A program made the position numbers and the translations under genes. Positions 18,373 through 28,544 of a stretch of 64,000 nucleotides of DNA are shown one piece after another (positions within the stretch are counted from its first letter, which is position 1; every line of letters starts with the position of its first letter). The stretch covers positions 1,612,001 through 1,676,000 of the forward strand of contig NZ_AP022671.1 in assembly GCF_011405515.1 (NCBI RefSeq). Reading direction: 5' to 3'. The DNA comes from Nitrospira sp. KM1 (GTDB lineage: Bacteria; Nitrospirota; Nitrospiria; Nitrospirales; Nitrospiraceae). The notes under the pieces were generated by a model. That model was not told the origin of the DNA. It saw only the letters and a list, made by a program, of their open reading frames with translations, and searched no databases.

Positions 18373-18388
18373 GAGGCGCGAGTCCCTT

Positions 18389-19687
18389 TTAGCAACAAGA
18401 CATCCGGTGAGGGCCTGAAGGATGGACCTCCGCGTGGGTCGTCCACGCATCACCGTTCAGCAATTGCACGTTCACCGTATCGCCGGGATTCAGACGTTCC
18501 ACTTCTACCGGCACATCGATCAGGCAGTTGGCCTTGACCATTGATGTCAACATGCCCGAACCCTGATCGCCCGTCGTCCTCACCTTGAACGCACCGTCTT
18601 CTCTTGTCAGCACTCCGCGAAGAAAGTGTCGGCGATCCCTACGCTTGGAAAATTTCTCCTGGAAGACCGCTTGGACGATGGGCCGGCCATAGCTCGGCAG
18701 ACCGCTCATCTTGAGCATAGCCGGACGGACGAGTTGTTCGAACGTCACCATCGAAGACACGGGATTGCCGGGAAGCCCAAACGCCAGCTTGCCCTGGATC
18801 TTTCCGAACGCCAGCGGCTGCCCCGGTTTGATGGCCAACTTCCAGAAGTTCATGTCCGCTCCCAGATCGCGGAAGACGCTCTTCGTAAAATCGTAATCAC
18901 CCATCGAGACACCGCCGGACAGCACTACGATATCGGCCGACAACCCGTGGGAGATCTTTTCCTTCAATGCGGCAGGGGTATCCCGTGCAATGCCGAGCAA
19001 CAGTGGAATACCGCCGGCGTCCTGCACGGCCGCGGCGATGCCATAGCTGTTCGAATTGATGATTTTCTCCTCGCTGAATCGCTCGTCCAAATCCGCCAGT
19101 TCGTCTCCCGTGGACAGGATCGCGACGCGCGGCCGCTGATATGCAAAGATAAACGACTTGGCTAAAATCGCCAGCATGCCCGCTTCACCAGGGCGGATCT
19201 TCGTGCCCCTTTCGATGATCCGTTCACCTTTCTTCACGTCTTCACCTTGCGGGCGGATATTGGAGCCTCTCGCTTCTGGTTTGAATACACGGACCGATTC
19301 CGCCGTATGCTCCGTGTCTTCCACCTTCAGTACGGTGTCGGCGCCTTTTGGAATTGGCGCACCCGTCATGATCCGTATCGCCTGCCCGGGGCCGACTGAT
19401 TTCGTCGCCAGCTTTCCTGCCGGCACGTCTTCGATAACTGCCAACGTCACCGGCTTCTGAATGGAGTGCTCTTGTCTGATGTCGTCCCACCGCACGGCGA
19501 ATCCGTCCATGGCACTGTTATCCCAGGGAGGATTGTCCCGCTCGACCACGATATCTTCGCCCAGCACGCGACCTAAAGCGTCGAGAATGGAAATTTTTTC
19601 GACCCCCAACATCGGCGTGGCATCGAGCACGATTTTCTGCGCGTCCTCGAGTCGCGTCAGTCCCTGGTTTACGTCATGCGCGTTCAT
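18389..19687 (-). CDS. moeA: molybdopterin molybdenumtransferase MoeA
   Basis: 432 aa from ATG 19687, just past the stop of the upstream gene; ATG 19723 is also possible but lies within it. Hallmarks: NPPWDNSAMDGFAVR, IMTGAPIPKGADTV, STGDELADL and LSGGVSMGDYDF. It inserts molybdate into adenylylated molybdopterin. Ends in an unusual Cys-Cys. In an operon with mrp and mobB. Confidence 0.93.
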   Translation of the reverse strand: MNAHDVNQGLTRLEDAQKIVLDATPMLGVEKISILDALGRVLGEDIVVERDNPPWDNSAMDGFAVRWDDIRQEHSIQKPVTLAVIEDVPAGKLATKSVGPGQAIRIMTGAPIPKGADTVLKVEDTEHTAESVRVFKPEARGSNIRPQGEDVKKGERIIERGTKIRPGEAGMLAILAKSFIFAYQRPRVAILSTGDELADLDERFSEEKIINSNSYGIAAAVQDAGGIPLLLGIARDTPAALKEKISHGLSADIVVLSGGVSMGDYDFTKSVFRDLGADMNFWKLAIKPGQPLAFGKIQGKLAFGLPGNPVSSMVTFEQLVRPAMLKMSGLPSYGRPIVQAVFQEKFSKRRDRRHFLRGVLTREDGAFKVRTTGDQGSGMLTSMVKANCLIDVPVEVERLNPGDTVNVQLLNGDAWTTHAEVHPSGPHRMSCC

Positions 19688-19697
19688 GGCATTCCCA

Positions 19698-20651
19698 TCA
19701 GTGATGGTGTCTCGGTGCGACATTTACGAGTGATCCGCTCTTCTTGCAGAACGTTTCAACTTTGTTGGCGATCTCGTGATAGGACTCGGCCGTCGGCGTA
19801 TCCGAGTAGAACATGGCAAACGGCTCACCGGCATCGGATTGCGTCACGACATCGGGATCGAGCGGGATTCTCCCGAGGAACGGTACGCCCATATCGTGGG
19901 CGGAGGCTTCTCCACCGCCTTTTCGAAACACCTCGACATGCTTGTGACAATGGGGACATTCCAGACCGCTCATGTTCTCGACGATGCCAATGATCGGCAC
20001 CTCGCTGTCCTTACAGAACGTGACTGATTTGCGCGAGTCCAGCAGCGCGACTTCCTGGGGCGTGGTCACGATCACCGCGCCGCTAACCTGGCCGAGCAGA
20101 TCGATCGTGGTCACCGACTCATTGCCCGTGCCTGGCGGAAGATCGATCAACAGGAAATTCAAATCCTGCCATTCGACTCCTCCCAGCAACTGATTGATGA
20201 ACTCATACTTGTAGGCATCCCGCCAAATGATAGGATCGTCGGGATTCTGAAGCAAAAAAGACATCGAGGCAATTTTCAGATTGTACGCCTGGAACGGGAT
20301 GATCCCGCCGGACGTGCTGATCTTGAGCTTCTGCCCCTCCGCGCCCACCATCTTGGGAATGTTCGGCCCGTGAATGTCCATATCGCAGATGCCTACGTGC
20401 CACCCCTTGAGCGCAAGACTCACGGCGATGTTCGTGGTGCAGGTGCTCTTGCCCACGCCCCCCTTGTTGCTCATGATCAGCACTTTGTACTCGATCCGCT
20501 CCATCCGCTTCGCCACAAGCCAGCGACTGTGCCCTTCCTTGTCCTTCTGGCACGATTCATTTTCGTCGCAGATCGCGCAGGCCCACATATAGGTACAGGC
20601 GTCGCTGTCACCGGAGGTCGGAGTGTGAATGATATTCAATTCGCGAGGCAT
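19698..20651 (-). CDS. Mrp/NBP35-family Fe-S cluster carrier ATPase
   Basis: 317 aa. An N-terminal Cys cluster (CTYMWACAICDENESC), a deviant Walker A SNKGGVGKST near residue 60, and CPHCH near residue 234 (CxxC for the bridging cluster). It transfers 4Fe-4S clusters to apoproteins. The genetic link to MoeA/MobB suggests help in maturing Mo/Fe-S enzymes (inference). Confidence 0.88.
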   Translation of the reverse strand: MPRELNIIHTPTSGDSDACTYMWACAICDENESCQKDKEGHSRWLVAKRMERIEYKVLIMSNKGGVGKSTCTTNIAVSLALKGWHVGICDMDIHGPNIPKMVGAEGQKLKISTSGGIIPFQAYNLKIASMSFLLQNPDDPIIWRDAYKYEFINQLLGGVEWQDLNFLLIDLPPGTGNESVTTIDLLGQVSGAVIVTTPQEVALLDSRKSVTFCKDSEVPIIGIVENMSGLECPHCHKHVEVFRKGGGEASAHDMGVPFLGRIPLDPDVVTQSDAGEPFAMFYSDTPTAESYHEIANKVETFCKKSGSLVNVAPRHHH

Positions 20652-20693
20652 AGTGGTACTACCCTTTCTTCGCTGCCGCCGCCGATCGTGGCT

Positions 20694-21638
20694 CTAGCGA
20701 CGTGGACTCCCGGTCGGTACACCCACATAATCGCCCCCGGATGACCCAGACATGGCCGGAGACATCGCTTTGGGTCCACCAGCCGCGGCAGCGGACGGCG
20801 CGACAGCCGTCACAGGCTCATCGGCCTTTTTCTTGTTGAAAAATCCTGCACTGACAATGCCGACTTCATAGAAGATATACATCGGCAACGCCATCAAACA
20901 TTGGTTAAACGGGTCCGGGGTGGGAGTCAGGATGGCCGCCACAATGAAGGATCCCAACAACGCCCATTTACGATACCGTTTCAAAAACGGTGCGTCCACC
21001 CATCCCAACTTGGCCATCAGCGTGATGGCAAGCGGGACCTCGAAAATGAAACCGAATACCATCAAGAACCACAGCGCAAAACCGACATATTGCGCGATCG
21101 ACAGTTGAGGAATGAATCCGGCATTTACGCCGTACGACACAAGAAAGTTCAAGGCAAACGGCAGGACGAAGAAAAATGAAAATCCGACTCCGGCATAAAA
21201 TGCCAGGGCGCTGAGAATGACGAAAGGTCCGACGAAACGACGTTCCTGCGCGTGCAGTCCGGGCACCACGAATTGCCAGATTTCGATAAGGATGTAGGGA
21301 GTGGCGATCACGATCGCAAATAGACCCGCCACTTTGACGTTTTGCCACAGCGCCTCAGCAGGAGCCAGAAAGACGAACGGCACGGTTGGAAGGTCCGTGG
21401 GCACCCACGACAGAGACCCGGGCACGAACATATTCTGAAGCGGAATTCGAATCCACTTCACGAGCGTGTCGGCATAAAAAAACGTGCCGACGAAGACCAG
21501 GGCGGTGACAATCACCGTGCGGGTCAACCGGGCCTGGAGCTCGACGAGATGCTCCATGACCGGCATTTTTTTGTCTTCCAGTGGCTTAAAGATCGTATCC
21601 TGAAGCCACTGGTTGATTGAATTCAAACCGTCCGACAT
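20694..21638 (-). CDS. tatC: Sec-independent protein translocase TatC
   Basis: 314 aa, six membrane helices. The N-terminal MEHLVELQARL carries the conserved Glu that recognises twin-arginine signals. The C-terminus is extended by an Ala/Gly/Ser-rich cytoplasmic tail of about 50 residues. No tatA or tatB is next to it. Tat would export folded Mo and Fe-S enzymes, in keeping with the cofactor genes downstream. Confidence 0.92.
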   Translation of the reverse strand: MSDGLNSINQWLQDTIFKPLEDKKMPVMEHLVELQARLTRTVIVTALVFVGTFFYADTLVKWIRIPLQNMFVPGSLSWVPTDLPTVPFVFLAPAEALWQNVKVAGLFAIVIATPYILIEIWQFVVPGLHAQERRFVGPFVILSALAFYAGVGFSFFFVLPFALNFLVSYGVNAGFIPQLSIAQYVGFALWFLMVFGFIFEVPLAITLMAKLGWVDAPFLKRYRKWALLGSFIVAAILTPTPDPFNQCLMALPMYIFYEVGIVSAGFFNKKKADEPVTAVAPSAAAAGGPKAMSPAMSGSSGGDYVGVPTGSPRR

Positions 21639-21713
21639 AGAAGAACGCTATCCGCGACGGGAACCACCACCGGCCCGGTCAACGCCGCATGCCAGTGAGA
21701 TCCGCCTCCGTGA

Positions 21714-23210
21714 CTATTTCGGATTGACCGCGACGAACAGATTGTTCCCCTGCCGGCTGAGGAGGAGAACCGCCAGCTCCTCCTTCTTAATTTTGGTGGC
21801 GGCCTTTTGATAGTCGTCCAGATTCTTTACCACTTCATGATTCACTTCCTGGATAATGTCGCCGCGCTGGATGCCGGCAGCCTCGGCGGCCCCACCCGGT
21901 TCGACACCGGAGACGACGACTCCGGCGGTCTTCGCCGGGATATTGAGCTGGCCCATCACCGCGCTGTCCAACGGCTGAACTTTGAGAGAGGCGAGCACAT
22001 TATCTGGCGGCTTGATCGTCTCTCCCTGTTCCTTGGAAGGCGCTGCCTCTTTTTTGGCAAGCATTTCATCGGACGGGCGTTCGGCAACCTTGATATTGAG
22101 CGTCTGTTCTTTGCCGTCGCGCAAGATTTTGACCTGCGCGTCTTTACCGACGACGGTCCGGGCGACCAGATTTCGTAACTGGCTGACGTTCTGCACCTCT
22201 TTTCCGTTGAACGCGACGACGACATCACCGCGTTTCACACCAGCCGCGAAGGACGGACCGTTCTCATTCACATCGCTGATCAGCACGCCCTTGCGCTGCT
22301 CGGGCAATTTGAACGATTTGGCCAGAGCGGGCGTAATCTCCTGGATCGCCACCCCCATCCATCCCCGTACCACTTTGCCGGTCTTCTGCAGGCTGTCGAC
22401 GATATCCAAGGCGATGCTGCTGGGAATCGCGAATCCAATTCCCTCCGAGCCGCCGGTGCGCGAAAAAATGGCTGTATTGATGCCGATCAAATCCCCGTTC
22501 ATGTTGACCAGCGCTCCCCCCGAGTTACCGGGATTAATCGCAGCATCGGTCTGGATGAAATCTTCATAATCGGCGATCCCGACATTCCCTCGTCCGAGCG
22601 CACTGATAATGCCGAGGGTCACCGTCGAACTCAAACCAAAAGGACTTCCAATCGCCAAGACCAGATCACCGACCTGCAATTTGTCATATTCAGCCCACTT
22701 AACGGATGGAAGATCCTTGGCATCGATTTTCACGACCGCCAGGTCGGTTTTCGGGTCGGTACCCACAACCTTGGCGGAAAATTCTCTCCGGTCACTCAAG
22801 GTCACCGTAATTTGGGTCGCCCCTTCGACGACGTGGTTATTGGTCACGATGAACCCGTTCGCATCGAGAATGACTCCGGATCCTGCGCTTTGATCAGGGC
22901 GTCCATGTGGACCAGGCGGCATCGGAGGAGGAGTAGGCAATTCGCCGCCACCGGGAGGTTCGTCACCACCGCCCCCAGGAGGTCCACCGAACGGCCCCGG
23001 GGGAAGCGGCCTTCTGCCGCGCCCACCCTCTCCACCGCCGGTAACGGCAATATTGACCACCGCCGGCGTGACTTTTTTCACAATGTCCGAAAACCCCTGC
23101 GCCATGGCAGGCGGGACCCCCGCGGCGAGCGCGTCCGGCCAGACAGGAAGTAGGCTGAGTAGAAATATGATCGCAAGAAGACTCGTACAGACCTTGCTCC
23201 ACTTCACCAT
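21714..23210 (-). CDS. Do/HtrA-family periplasmic serine protease
   Basis: 498 aa from ATG 23210, supported by GGAGGAAT eight bases upstream; the longer frame to 23408 is unsupported. Signal peptide, then a Gly/Pro-rich linker of about 50 residues, then the trypsin-like domain with catalytic His (NNHVVEG), Asp (KTDLAVVK) and Ser (PGNSGGA), then two PDZ domains. Envelope protein quality control. The Gly/Pro linker between signal and protease domain is unusually long. Confidence 0.92.
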   Translation of the reverse strand: MVKWSKVCTSLLAIIFLLSLLPVWPDALAAGVPPAMAQGFSDIVKKVTPAVVNIAVTGGGEGGRGRRPLPPGPFGGPPGGGGDEPPGGGELPTPPPMPPGPHGRPDQSAGSGVILDANGFIVTNNHVVEGATQITVTLSDRREFSAKVVGTDPKTDLAVVKIDAKDLPSVKWAEYDKLQVGDLVLAIGSPFGLSSTVTLGIISALGRGNVGIADYEDFIQTDAAINPGNSGGALVNMNGDLIGINTAIFSRTGGSEGIGFAIPSSIALDIVDSLQKTGKVVRGWMGVAIQEITPALAKSFKLPEQRKGVLISDVNENGPSFAAGVKRGDVVVAFNGKEVQNVSQLRNLVARTVVGKDAQVKILRDGKEQTLNIKVAERPSDEMLAKKEAAPSKEQGETIKPPDNVLASLKVQPLDSAVMGQLNIPAKTAGVVVSGVEPGGAAEAAGIQRGDIIQEVNHEVVKNLDDYQKAATKIKKEELAVLLLSRQGNNLFVAVNPK

Positions 23211-23356
23211 GGCCAGATTCCTCCAGAATGTTAAAGACGATCTCAAGATGAATTCGTATTCTACACTATCCTTTTCGATGCCTTCAAAGACAAATAGACC
23301 CTCCGGCTTCGCACGGAGACGCAGCCTGCGACACATGACGCATTGGGAAACAGGGC

Positions 23357-24142
23357 CTAGGAACGGCTTCGCTGCGCCGCTGTGGCTTCCTCCAGTTCCG
23401 AGAGCCATGAATGCTGGAGTTTGGAAGCCAGCCGTTTCTCGGCCTGCTCGAAAGATACAACCCGCAGGGTGTTGGGCGCTCCTTCATAGGTCGGGGGCCA
23501 GATGCGCCGTTCGGGGTCTTGGGGCCGCAGGTAGACGACCGGATACCATTGATTGATATCGGGAGCGGTCGGCCGATCAAGGGTCGCCCATCCCCTGCCT
23601 TCCGCCTGCAGGAGTGTCTTGTTGTCTTTCAAATCCAAAAGAGCCAGTTCCAACAATGACCAGTTGTCACGCCGGTACCCCGGTTGAGCGTGTGTCGTCC
23701 AACCCAAAAATACCGTGACCGGATATTCCTGCTCGGTGCTGGACACGACCACGACCACAAGATACTCGAGTCGTCGTTGCCGCGCGAGATCGGTAAACTG
23801 CTGCCAATCGCCGTTCGGCTGCGGTCGAATGTGATCGGCCGGTACGATTTCCTTGATCATCACCGGAAGAGCGCGTTCGATGTCCTGTTTGAGATTTTCC
23901 CCCAGTCGGACCAACGCTTCATCTGGCAAGTTTGGCGCAGCCCCCGCCTCAGAAGTATCAGACACCAATACGAGCCCGGCCTGAATGGGCCGTGGTTCGA
24001 CGTTCAATAGAGATTCGGCTCCGCTTGCCCGATCCGAAGAAACGTAGTCGCCTATTCGCGTTGGGGGGACGTCTGAGGCGCAGGAAACGAGTAGACTGAA
24101 CCCGCCGAGAATGCCTATCGTTCGAAGCAAGTGGCGCATCAC
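23357..24142 (-). CDS. putative lipoprotein
   Basis: 261 aa with a lipobox LVSC at about residue 21. GGGAGGTGAG precedes the start; ATG 24142 and ATG 24139 are both possible. Soluble alpha/beta body with LEYLVVVVVSS and repeated Trp-Pro motifs; no catalytic residues recognised. It lies 146 bp upstream of htrA on the same strand, so possibly co-regulated with envelope stress functions. Confidence 0.6.
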   Translation of the reverse strand: MMRHLLRTIGILGGFSLLVSCASDVPPTRIGDYVSSDRASGAESLLNVEPRPIQAGLVLVSDTSEAGAAPNLPDEALVRLGENLKQDIERALPVMIKEIVPADHIRPQPNGDWQQFTDLARQRRLEYLVVVVVSSTEQEYPVTVFLGWTTHAQPGYRRDNWSLLELALLDLKDNKTLLQAEGRGWATLDRPTAPDINQWYPVVYLRPQDPERRIWPPTYEGAPNTLRVVSFEQAEKRLASKLQHSWLSELEEATAAQRSRS

Positions 24143-24341
24143 TCACCTCCCTGTTGAGGGCGCTGACGCACGAATCTCATTTTGATGTTGACACCCACAG
24201 ATATACGTTCGCTCCCCCCATGTTGTGCTGTCAAGCCTGACCGCGGCCTCTTGTAATCCTTCAGTGGGTCCGTTACGGTACGACCTCGGATCGACCGCAC
24301 GGCCCAGAGGTTTTGGGCCCAACCAAAGAAGGTGGCTTGAG

Positions 24342-25160
24342 ATGGTGTCCAAGCACCAGTCGACGTTCAAGAGCCTTTCGGTCATCGTCCCCGCCCACAA
24401 TGAAGCCGCGAGAATTGGGCCTTATCTTGATCGGATCACGAACTACCTCAACGCTCAAGGCCGTTGGTACGAATTGGTGGTCGTCGATGATGGAAGCCGC
24501 GATGCGACCGCATCGATCGTGCGGGGCTTTGCTGCGAACCGCCCGGAGGTCAAATTACTCCGCCTTGCCACAAGAAAAGGAAAGGGCGCGGCCGTTCGGC
24601 GGGGAATGCAAGCGGCGACCGGTTCGTTGAAACTCTTCACCGATGCAGACGGCGCCACCCCCATTGATGAACTGAGCCGGCTGGAACACGCGATCGAACA
24701 GGGAGCGGATCTCGCGATCGGCTCCCGCGCACTTGCCTCCCGCTCGCAGGAGTTTCGAGTTCAGGCTAAACTCTACCGGACCTGGCTAGGAGGACTCTTC
24801 AACTTCGCGGTACATCAATTGGGCATTGCCGGAATCAGCGACACCCAATGCGGATTCAAATTGTTCCGCCAGAAGGCGGCGGAGGATTTGTTTTCGGTCG
24901 CCACCATCAATGGCTATGGATTCGACCTCGAAGTGTTGTACATCGCCCAACGGCGCCCGTACCGGATTGCCGAAGTTCCCGTCAATTGGTGCGATCAACC
25001 AGGTTCAAAAGTGCGCGTGATACGGGACGGGGCGGCCATGCTTCGAGAACTGCTGCTCATCAAGCACAACTATGATACGGGACGATACGAGGCAGGCTTA
25101 TCTTCGGCCGATTTTTCGCGGGCCCAATCGACAGAGCGTGAAGTGTCATTTAATAAGTAA
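24342..25160 (+). CDS. family 2 glycosyltransferase, dolichyl-phosphate glucosyltransferase-like
   Basis: 272 aa from ATG 24342 (GAAGGTGG upstream). GT-A fold motifs: LSVIVPAHNEAARI, VVVDDGSRDAT, LFTDADGATP (DxD) and a QCGFKLFR acceptor segment like Alg5/DPG synthases. It probably transfers a sugar from a nucleotide donor to a polyprenyl phosphate at the cytoplasmic face. Its 3' end overlaps by 11 bp that of the convergent membrane protein gene. Confidence 0.85.
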   Translation: MVSKHQSTFKSLSVIVPAHNEAARIGPYLDRITNYLNAQGRWYELVVVDDGSRDATASIVRGFAANRPEVKLLRLATRKGKGAAVRRGMQAATGSLKLFTDADGATPIDELSRLEHAIEQGADLAIGSRALASRSQEFRVQAKLYRTWLGGLFNFAVHQLGIAGISDTQCGFKLFRQKAAEDLFSVATINGYGFDLEVLYIAQRRPYRIAEVPVNWCDQPGSKVRVIRDGAAMLRELLLIKHNYDTGRYEAGLSSADFSRAQSTEREVSFNK

Positions 25161-26697
25161 CCGGCATCCTTACCTCCGACAGCAGCGAATAGATCGAAAC
25201 CTTCTCGTCTTCATACATTTTCTTCCATTCGGGCTCGCGTGCTAATGCCGCATCCAAAAGGGTGTCGCGTCGAACCACTGCCCAATCGACGGCATATTTG
25301 TCCAGCACCGCCAATCCGGCGGTCGTACCTGCCGTGAGCGCCATGTAATCTTCAAAGATCCTGCGCTTCCCCACATGCCAGGCCGGCATCCGCCCATCGA
25401 TGAAAATCTTTTCGTTCGGCAACCACCAGAGCAGAAACCCGCCATACTGATAATCGTTATAGAGACGTTGTCCCAGGTTTGCGCGGTGCGATTGAATCCA
25501 ATCGACGGCTTCAATTGGGTAAGACGTTCGATGAAAAAATTGCTTCGGATACCGGCCCGATTCGACTACATGCCGGAGATGGTCCGGACCCAACCATAGG
25601 ATGAACAGACCCGTCACCATGGTAACGGCCGCGATAGACCACCTATCACGTTGACGGTCGGCGATCACGAACGATCGCAGCTGTTGAAGACCGGCGGTAA
25701 CCAACTCGGCGCAGAGTGAAAGACTCAGGAGAAGAAAGAGTGGGATATTCCGCATGTGCCGCCACGACAACATGAGAAATATGCCTAAAAGGAACCAGCG
25801 GACTGGTTCAACGCGGCGATACCACAAGAGCATCCCGGCAGTGAGACCGCCCAGATACCATACGAAACTCCGGCCCGCGACTGAATCGATTGCCGGTGGT
25901 TGCCATTCCTGTAAGGTCGCCAACATGAATTGGTCCGAGAGCGAGGACAATATTTCTTCGTACAGACGCCACCCATAAGGATTGATGAAGGTGACGAGAA
26001 TGGAGATCCCTAGAACGATAGACAGCCGTATCAGGCTTGCCTTCGAAGGAACCGCTTCGTCCAGACGAACCGCCAATTTTGAGTTTCGAGTGACGATCCA
26101 CCGCATGAAGGATGATGCGCCCGCGTAGAGCCCCAGGAGAAAGATCCCGGCAAGAAATCCACCGTGGAGATTACTCCATAGGAGAAACAAGCATGGGATC
26201 CCCCAGTAGGTGGATGCCTCGGACCAAGTTGAAAGCATCCGAAGCAGCAATGCGAGGCCGAGGAGGGAAATCAATTGAGTTCTGGCTCCCAAGTACGGCA
26301 GCGCGGTCCAGAGAGATAAGACGCAGGCCATATAACGGCCGGCAGGCAGACTTGCTGTGAGATCGGCCGCTAGCATCCATGCACCGGCGGTGACGGCTCC
26401 GAACAGGATAATGACCCCGAGACCCCCGCTGTGGTCGTACACAATGCCTATCAGGATGTCCGACAGCCATGCGTGCTCCACCCAGGGCCAGTCGGGCATG
26501 GTGTGCGAATAAGGATCGACCGGCGGCGGGAGGAATCCGCGGCTCATGAGATCCAACCCGGTGCGCAGATGCCAGCCGAAATCCGGCTCGGTCAACGGTT
26601 GCAGAACGAAATTCAGCACGATCACGCCGAGGAGGAGCAGCAGAGGAGTCGCCCGCAAAGAACGATCGGACGCTCCTTCGATCGCGGGCCGCTTCAT
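25150..26697 (-). CDS. polytopic membrane protein, possible GT-C type glycosyltransferase
   Basis: 515 aa with about ten membrane helices. A periplasmic loop near the N-terminus has EPDFGWHLRTG and PYSHTMPDWPWVEHAWL, a pattern seen in GT-C-like membrane proteins that use lipid-linked sugars. The C-terminal soluble part ends with a DGRMPAWHV segment. It overlaps the carbamoyltransferase stop by ATGA (26694-26697), so both are translated together. Catalytic residues not proven. Confidence 0.65.
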   Translation of the reverse strand: MKRPAIEGASDRSLRATPLLLLLGVIVLNFVLQPLTEPDFGWHLRTGLDLMSRGFLPPPVDPYSHTMPDWPWVEHAWLSDILIGIVYDHSGGLGVIILFGAVTAGAWMLAADLTASLPAGRYMACVLSLWTALPYLGARTQLISLLGLALLLRMLSTWSEASTYWGIPCLFLLWSNLHGGFLAGIFLLGLYAGASSFMRWIVTRNSKLAVRLDEAVPSKASLIRLSIVLGISILVTFINPYGWRLYEEILSSLSDQFMLATLQEWQPPAIDSVAGRSFVWYLGGLTAGMLLWYRRVEPVRWFLLGIFLMLSWRHMRNIPLFLLLSLSLCAELVTAGLQQLRSFVIADRQRDRWSIAAVTMVTGLFILWLGPDHLRHVVESGRYPKQFFHRTSYPIEAVDWIQSHRANLGQRLYNDYQYGGFLLWWLPNEKIFIDGRMPAWHVGKRRIFEDYMALTAGTTAGLAVLDKYAVDWAVVRRDTLLDAALAREPEWKKMYEDEKVSIYSLLSEVRMPVTY

Positions 26698-28448
26698 CCG
26701 ACGCGATGAACCAGAGGCCGTGAGGCCAGCAGATTGCCCATGACTAACCAGTCGACATCAGTGCGTAGGAAACAGCGAACCGCGTCCGCCGGCGTACAGA
26801 CAATCGGCTCGTTGACATTGAATGAAGTGTTGAGGAGGACAGGAACTCCTGTGCGCCGGTCGAATGCTTCGAGAAGCGCCCGATATCGCGGATTCGACTC
26901 ATCCACTGTTTGGACTCTTGCAGTCCCGTCCACGTGGAGGACTGCTGGAATCGACCCTTTGGCGGCTGCCAGGACCGGCGCAGTGAACGCCATAAATGGC
27001 GATGGACACGGAAGATCGAAAAATTCGTGAACCCGTTCCTTCAGCACGGAGGGCGCGAACGGACGAAATGGTTCACGAAGTTTGACCTTGGCATTGATCA
27101 GTGCCCTCATGTCCTCTCGGCGAGGATCCGCGAGCAGGCTTCGGTTTCCCAAAGCTCTCGGTCCCCATTCCATCCGGCCCTGAAACCAGCAGACCAGCCG
27201 CCCATTGGCAAGTTCACCGGCCACCTTGTCGAAGAGCATGTCGTCCGGAAGGTGCTCAATACAAAGACCGGCTCCTTCCAATTCGCGGCGGCATACGGCA
27301 TCATCGTACTCGGGTCCCCAGGCTGCTGACTTCATGGGCGTGCGGTCGGCGTCCGCTCCGCGCCGGCTGCTCAACCATAGCGCCGCCCCAAGTGCAGCCC
27401 CGGAATCTCCCGCCGCGGGTGGAACATACACCTCACGAAATCCGGCTTCCCGGAATATCCGTGAATTCGCGACGCAGTTGTACGCCACGCCACCGACAAG
27501 ACAAAGCCTGTCGTCGCGAGTCGAGGCCTTCAGGTGGCGCGCGAGATGCAACAACGTATTTTCAATGACCAGTTGTGCACTGGCTGCCATGTCGCGATGG
27601 CGCTGAGTCACATCTTCACCCGGTAACCTCGCGGGACCGAACAGATCGACGAACTGTCGGACAAAAATACGTTCTCGTGCGAGATGAAAATCCAATAGTC
27701 CCGTGTTGAGCTGAAACGCTCCGTCGGGCAAGAGCTTGAGCACTTCAGATCCGAGTTGCCGGGCAAAGAGAGGCTCGCCGTAAGCGGCCAGGCCCATCAC
27801 AATATATTCGTCCTGGTCGGGCTTGAATCCCAGATAGGCAGTGATCGCGGCATAGAATTGTCCGAGCGAATGCGGCAGTCGTACCCGTTTGAGTATGTCA
27901 ATGCGACGTGGACCAGCCCGAGCCAGCGTGGTCGTATGAGCCTCGGATGCACCGTCGGCCACGAGCACCGCGGAAGAATCGAACGGGGCGGTGAGCACGG
28001 CGCTGGCCGCATGGCAAATATGATGATCGAGAAAGACGGGAGCCGGACTGTGCGTGCCGTCGATCCGATTCGACAGCGTCCGCCGCAGAAGTGCGAGTTC
28101 CTTCCACTCGACGGACCGCTCGGCGCTCCTCTTTCCCTTCACCAGAAACAGTTGGGGAGACCGCAGCATGGAGCCGACGGCGAGACCCACCCGTCGGCCG
28201 ATCTGCCAGAATTTCCACGGCACCGCCACAGCATCGAGGTCGCAAAGTCGCACGCCTGCCTGTTGCAAACAATACCGGATTGCTCCTACCGGCAAGGCGG
28301 TGACATGCTTGGTCCGTGCGAACCGCTCTTCTTCCGCCGCGGCAATGATCCGGCCGTTGTCCACCAGAGCCGCCGCTGCGTCACGCATGTTCGACAAACC
28401 CAAGACGACCATCCGCGGTAGGATAGAGGAGCCGGAATGCTCTGACAA
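26694..28448 (-). CDS. NodU/CmcH-family O-carbamoyltransferase
   Basis: 584 aa. An N-terminal YrdC/Kae1-like part with HHICHAASA (metal ligands) and VLVADGASEAHTT, then a C-terminal domain with YNCVANSRIF, GDSGAALGAAL and ALGNRSLLADPR. Such enzymes use carbamoyl phosphate and ATP to carbamoylate hydroxyl groups on sugars or antibiotics. Next to a polytopic membrane protein and a GT2 enzyme, it may decorate a surface glycan or glycolipid (inference). Confidence 0.88.
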   Translation of the reverse strand: MSEHSGSSILPRMVVLGLSNMRDAAAALVDNGRIIAAAEEERFARTKHVTALPVGAIRYCLQQAGVRLCDLDAVAVPWKFWQIGRRVGLAVGSMLRSPQLFLVKGKRSAERSVEWKELALLRRTLSNRIDGTHSPAPVFLDHHICHAASAVLTAPFDSSAVLVADGASEAHTTTLARAGPRRIDILKRVRLPHSLGQFYAAITAYLGFKPDQDEYIVMGLAAYGEPLFARQLGSEVLKLLPDGAFQLNTGLLDFHLARERIFVRQFVDLFGPARLPGEDVTQRHRDMAASAQLVIENTLLHLARHLKASTRDDRLCLVGGVAYNCVANSRIFREAGFREVYVPPAAGDSGAALGAALWLSSRRGADADRTPMKSAAWGPEYDDAVCRRELEGAGLCIEHLPDDMLFDKVAGELANGRLVCWFQGRMEWGPRALGNRSLLADPRREDMRALINAKVKLREPFRPFAPSVLKERVHEFFDLPCPSPFMAFTAPVLAAAKGSIPAVLHVDGTARVQTVDESNPRYRALLEAFDRRTGVPVLLNTSFNVNEPIVCTPADAVRCFLRTDVDWLVMGNLLASRPLVHRVG

Positions 28449-28544
28449 GTTGCTTTCAGCCAGTGATTCCGGTACGGTTGGTGACCTTCCATGCTGACAG
28501 GCCGGTGTATCGTTCGGGCTAGAATCAGGACATCCTCTCCCTTT

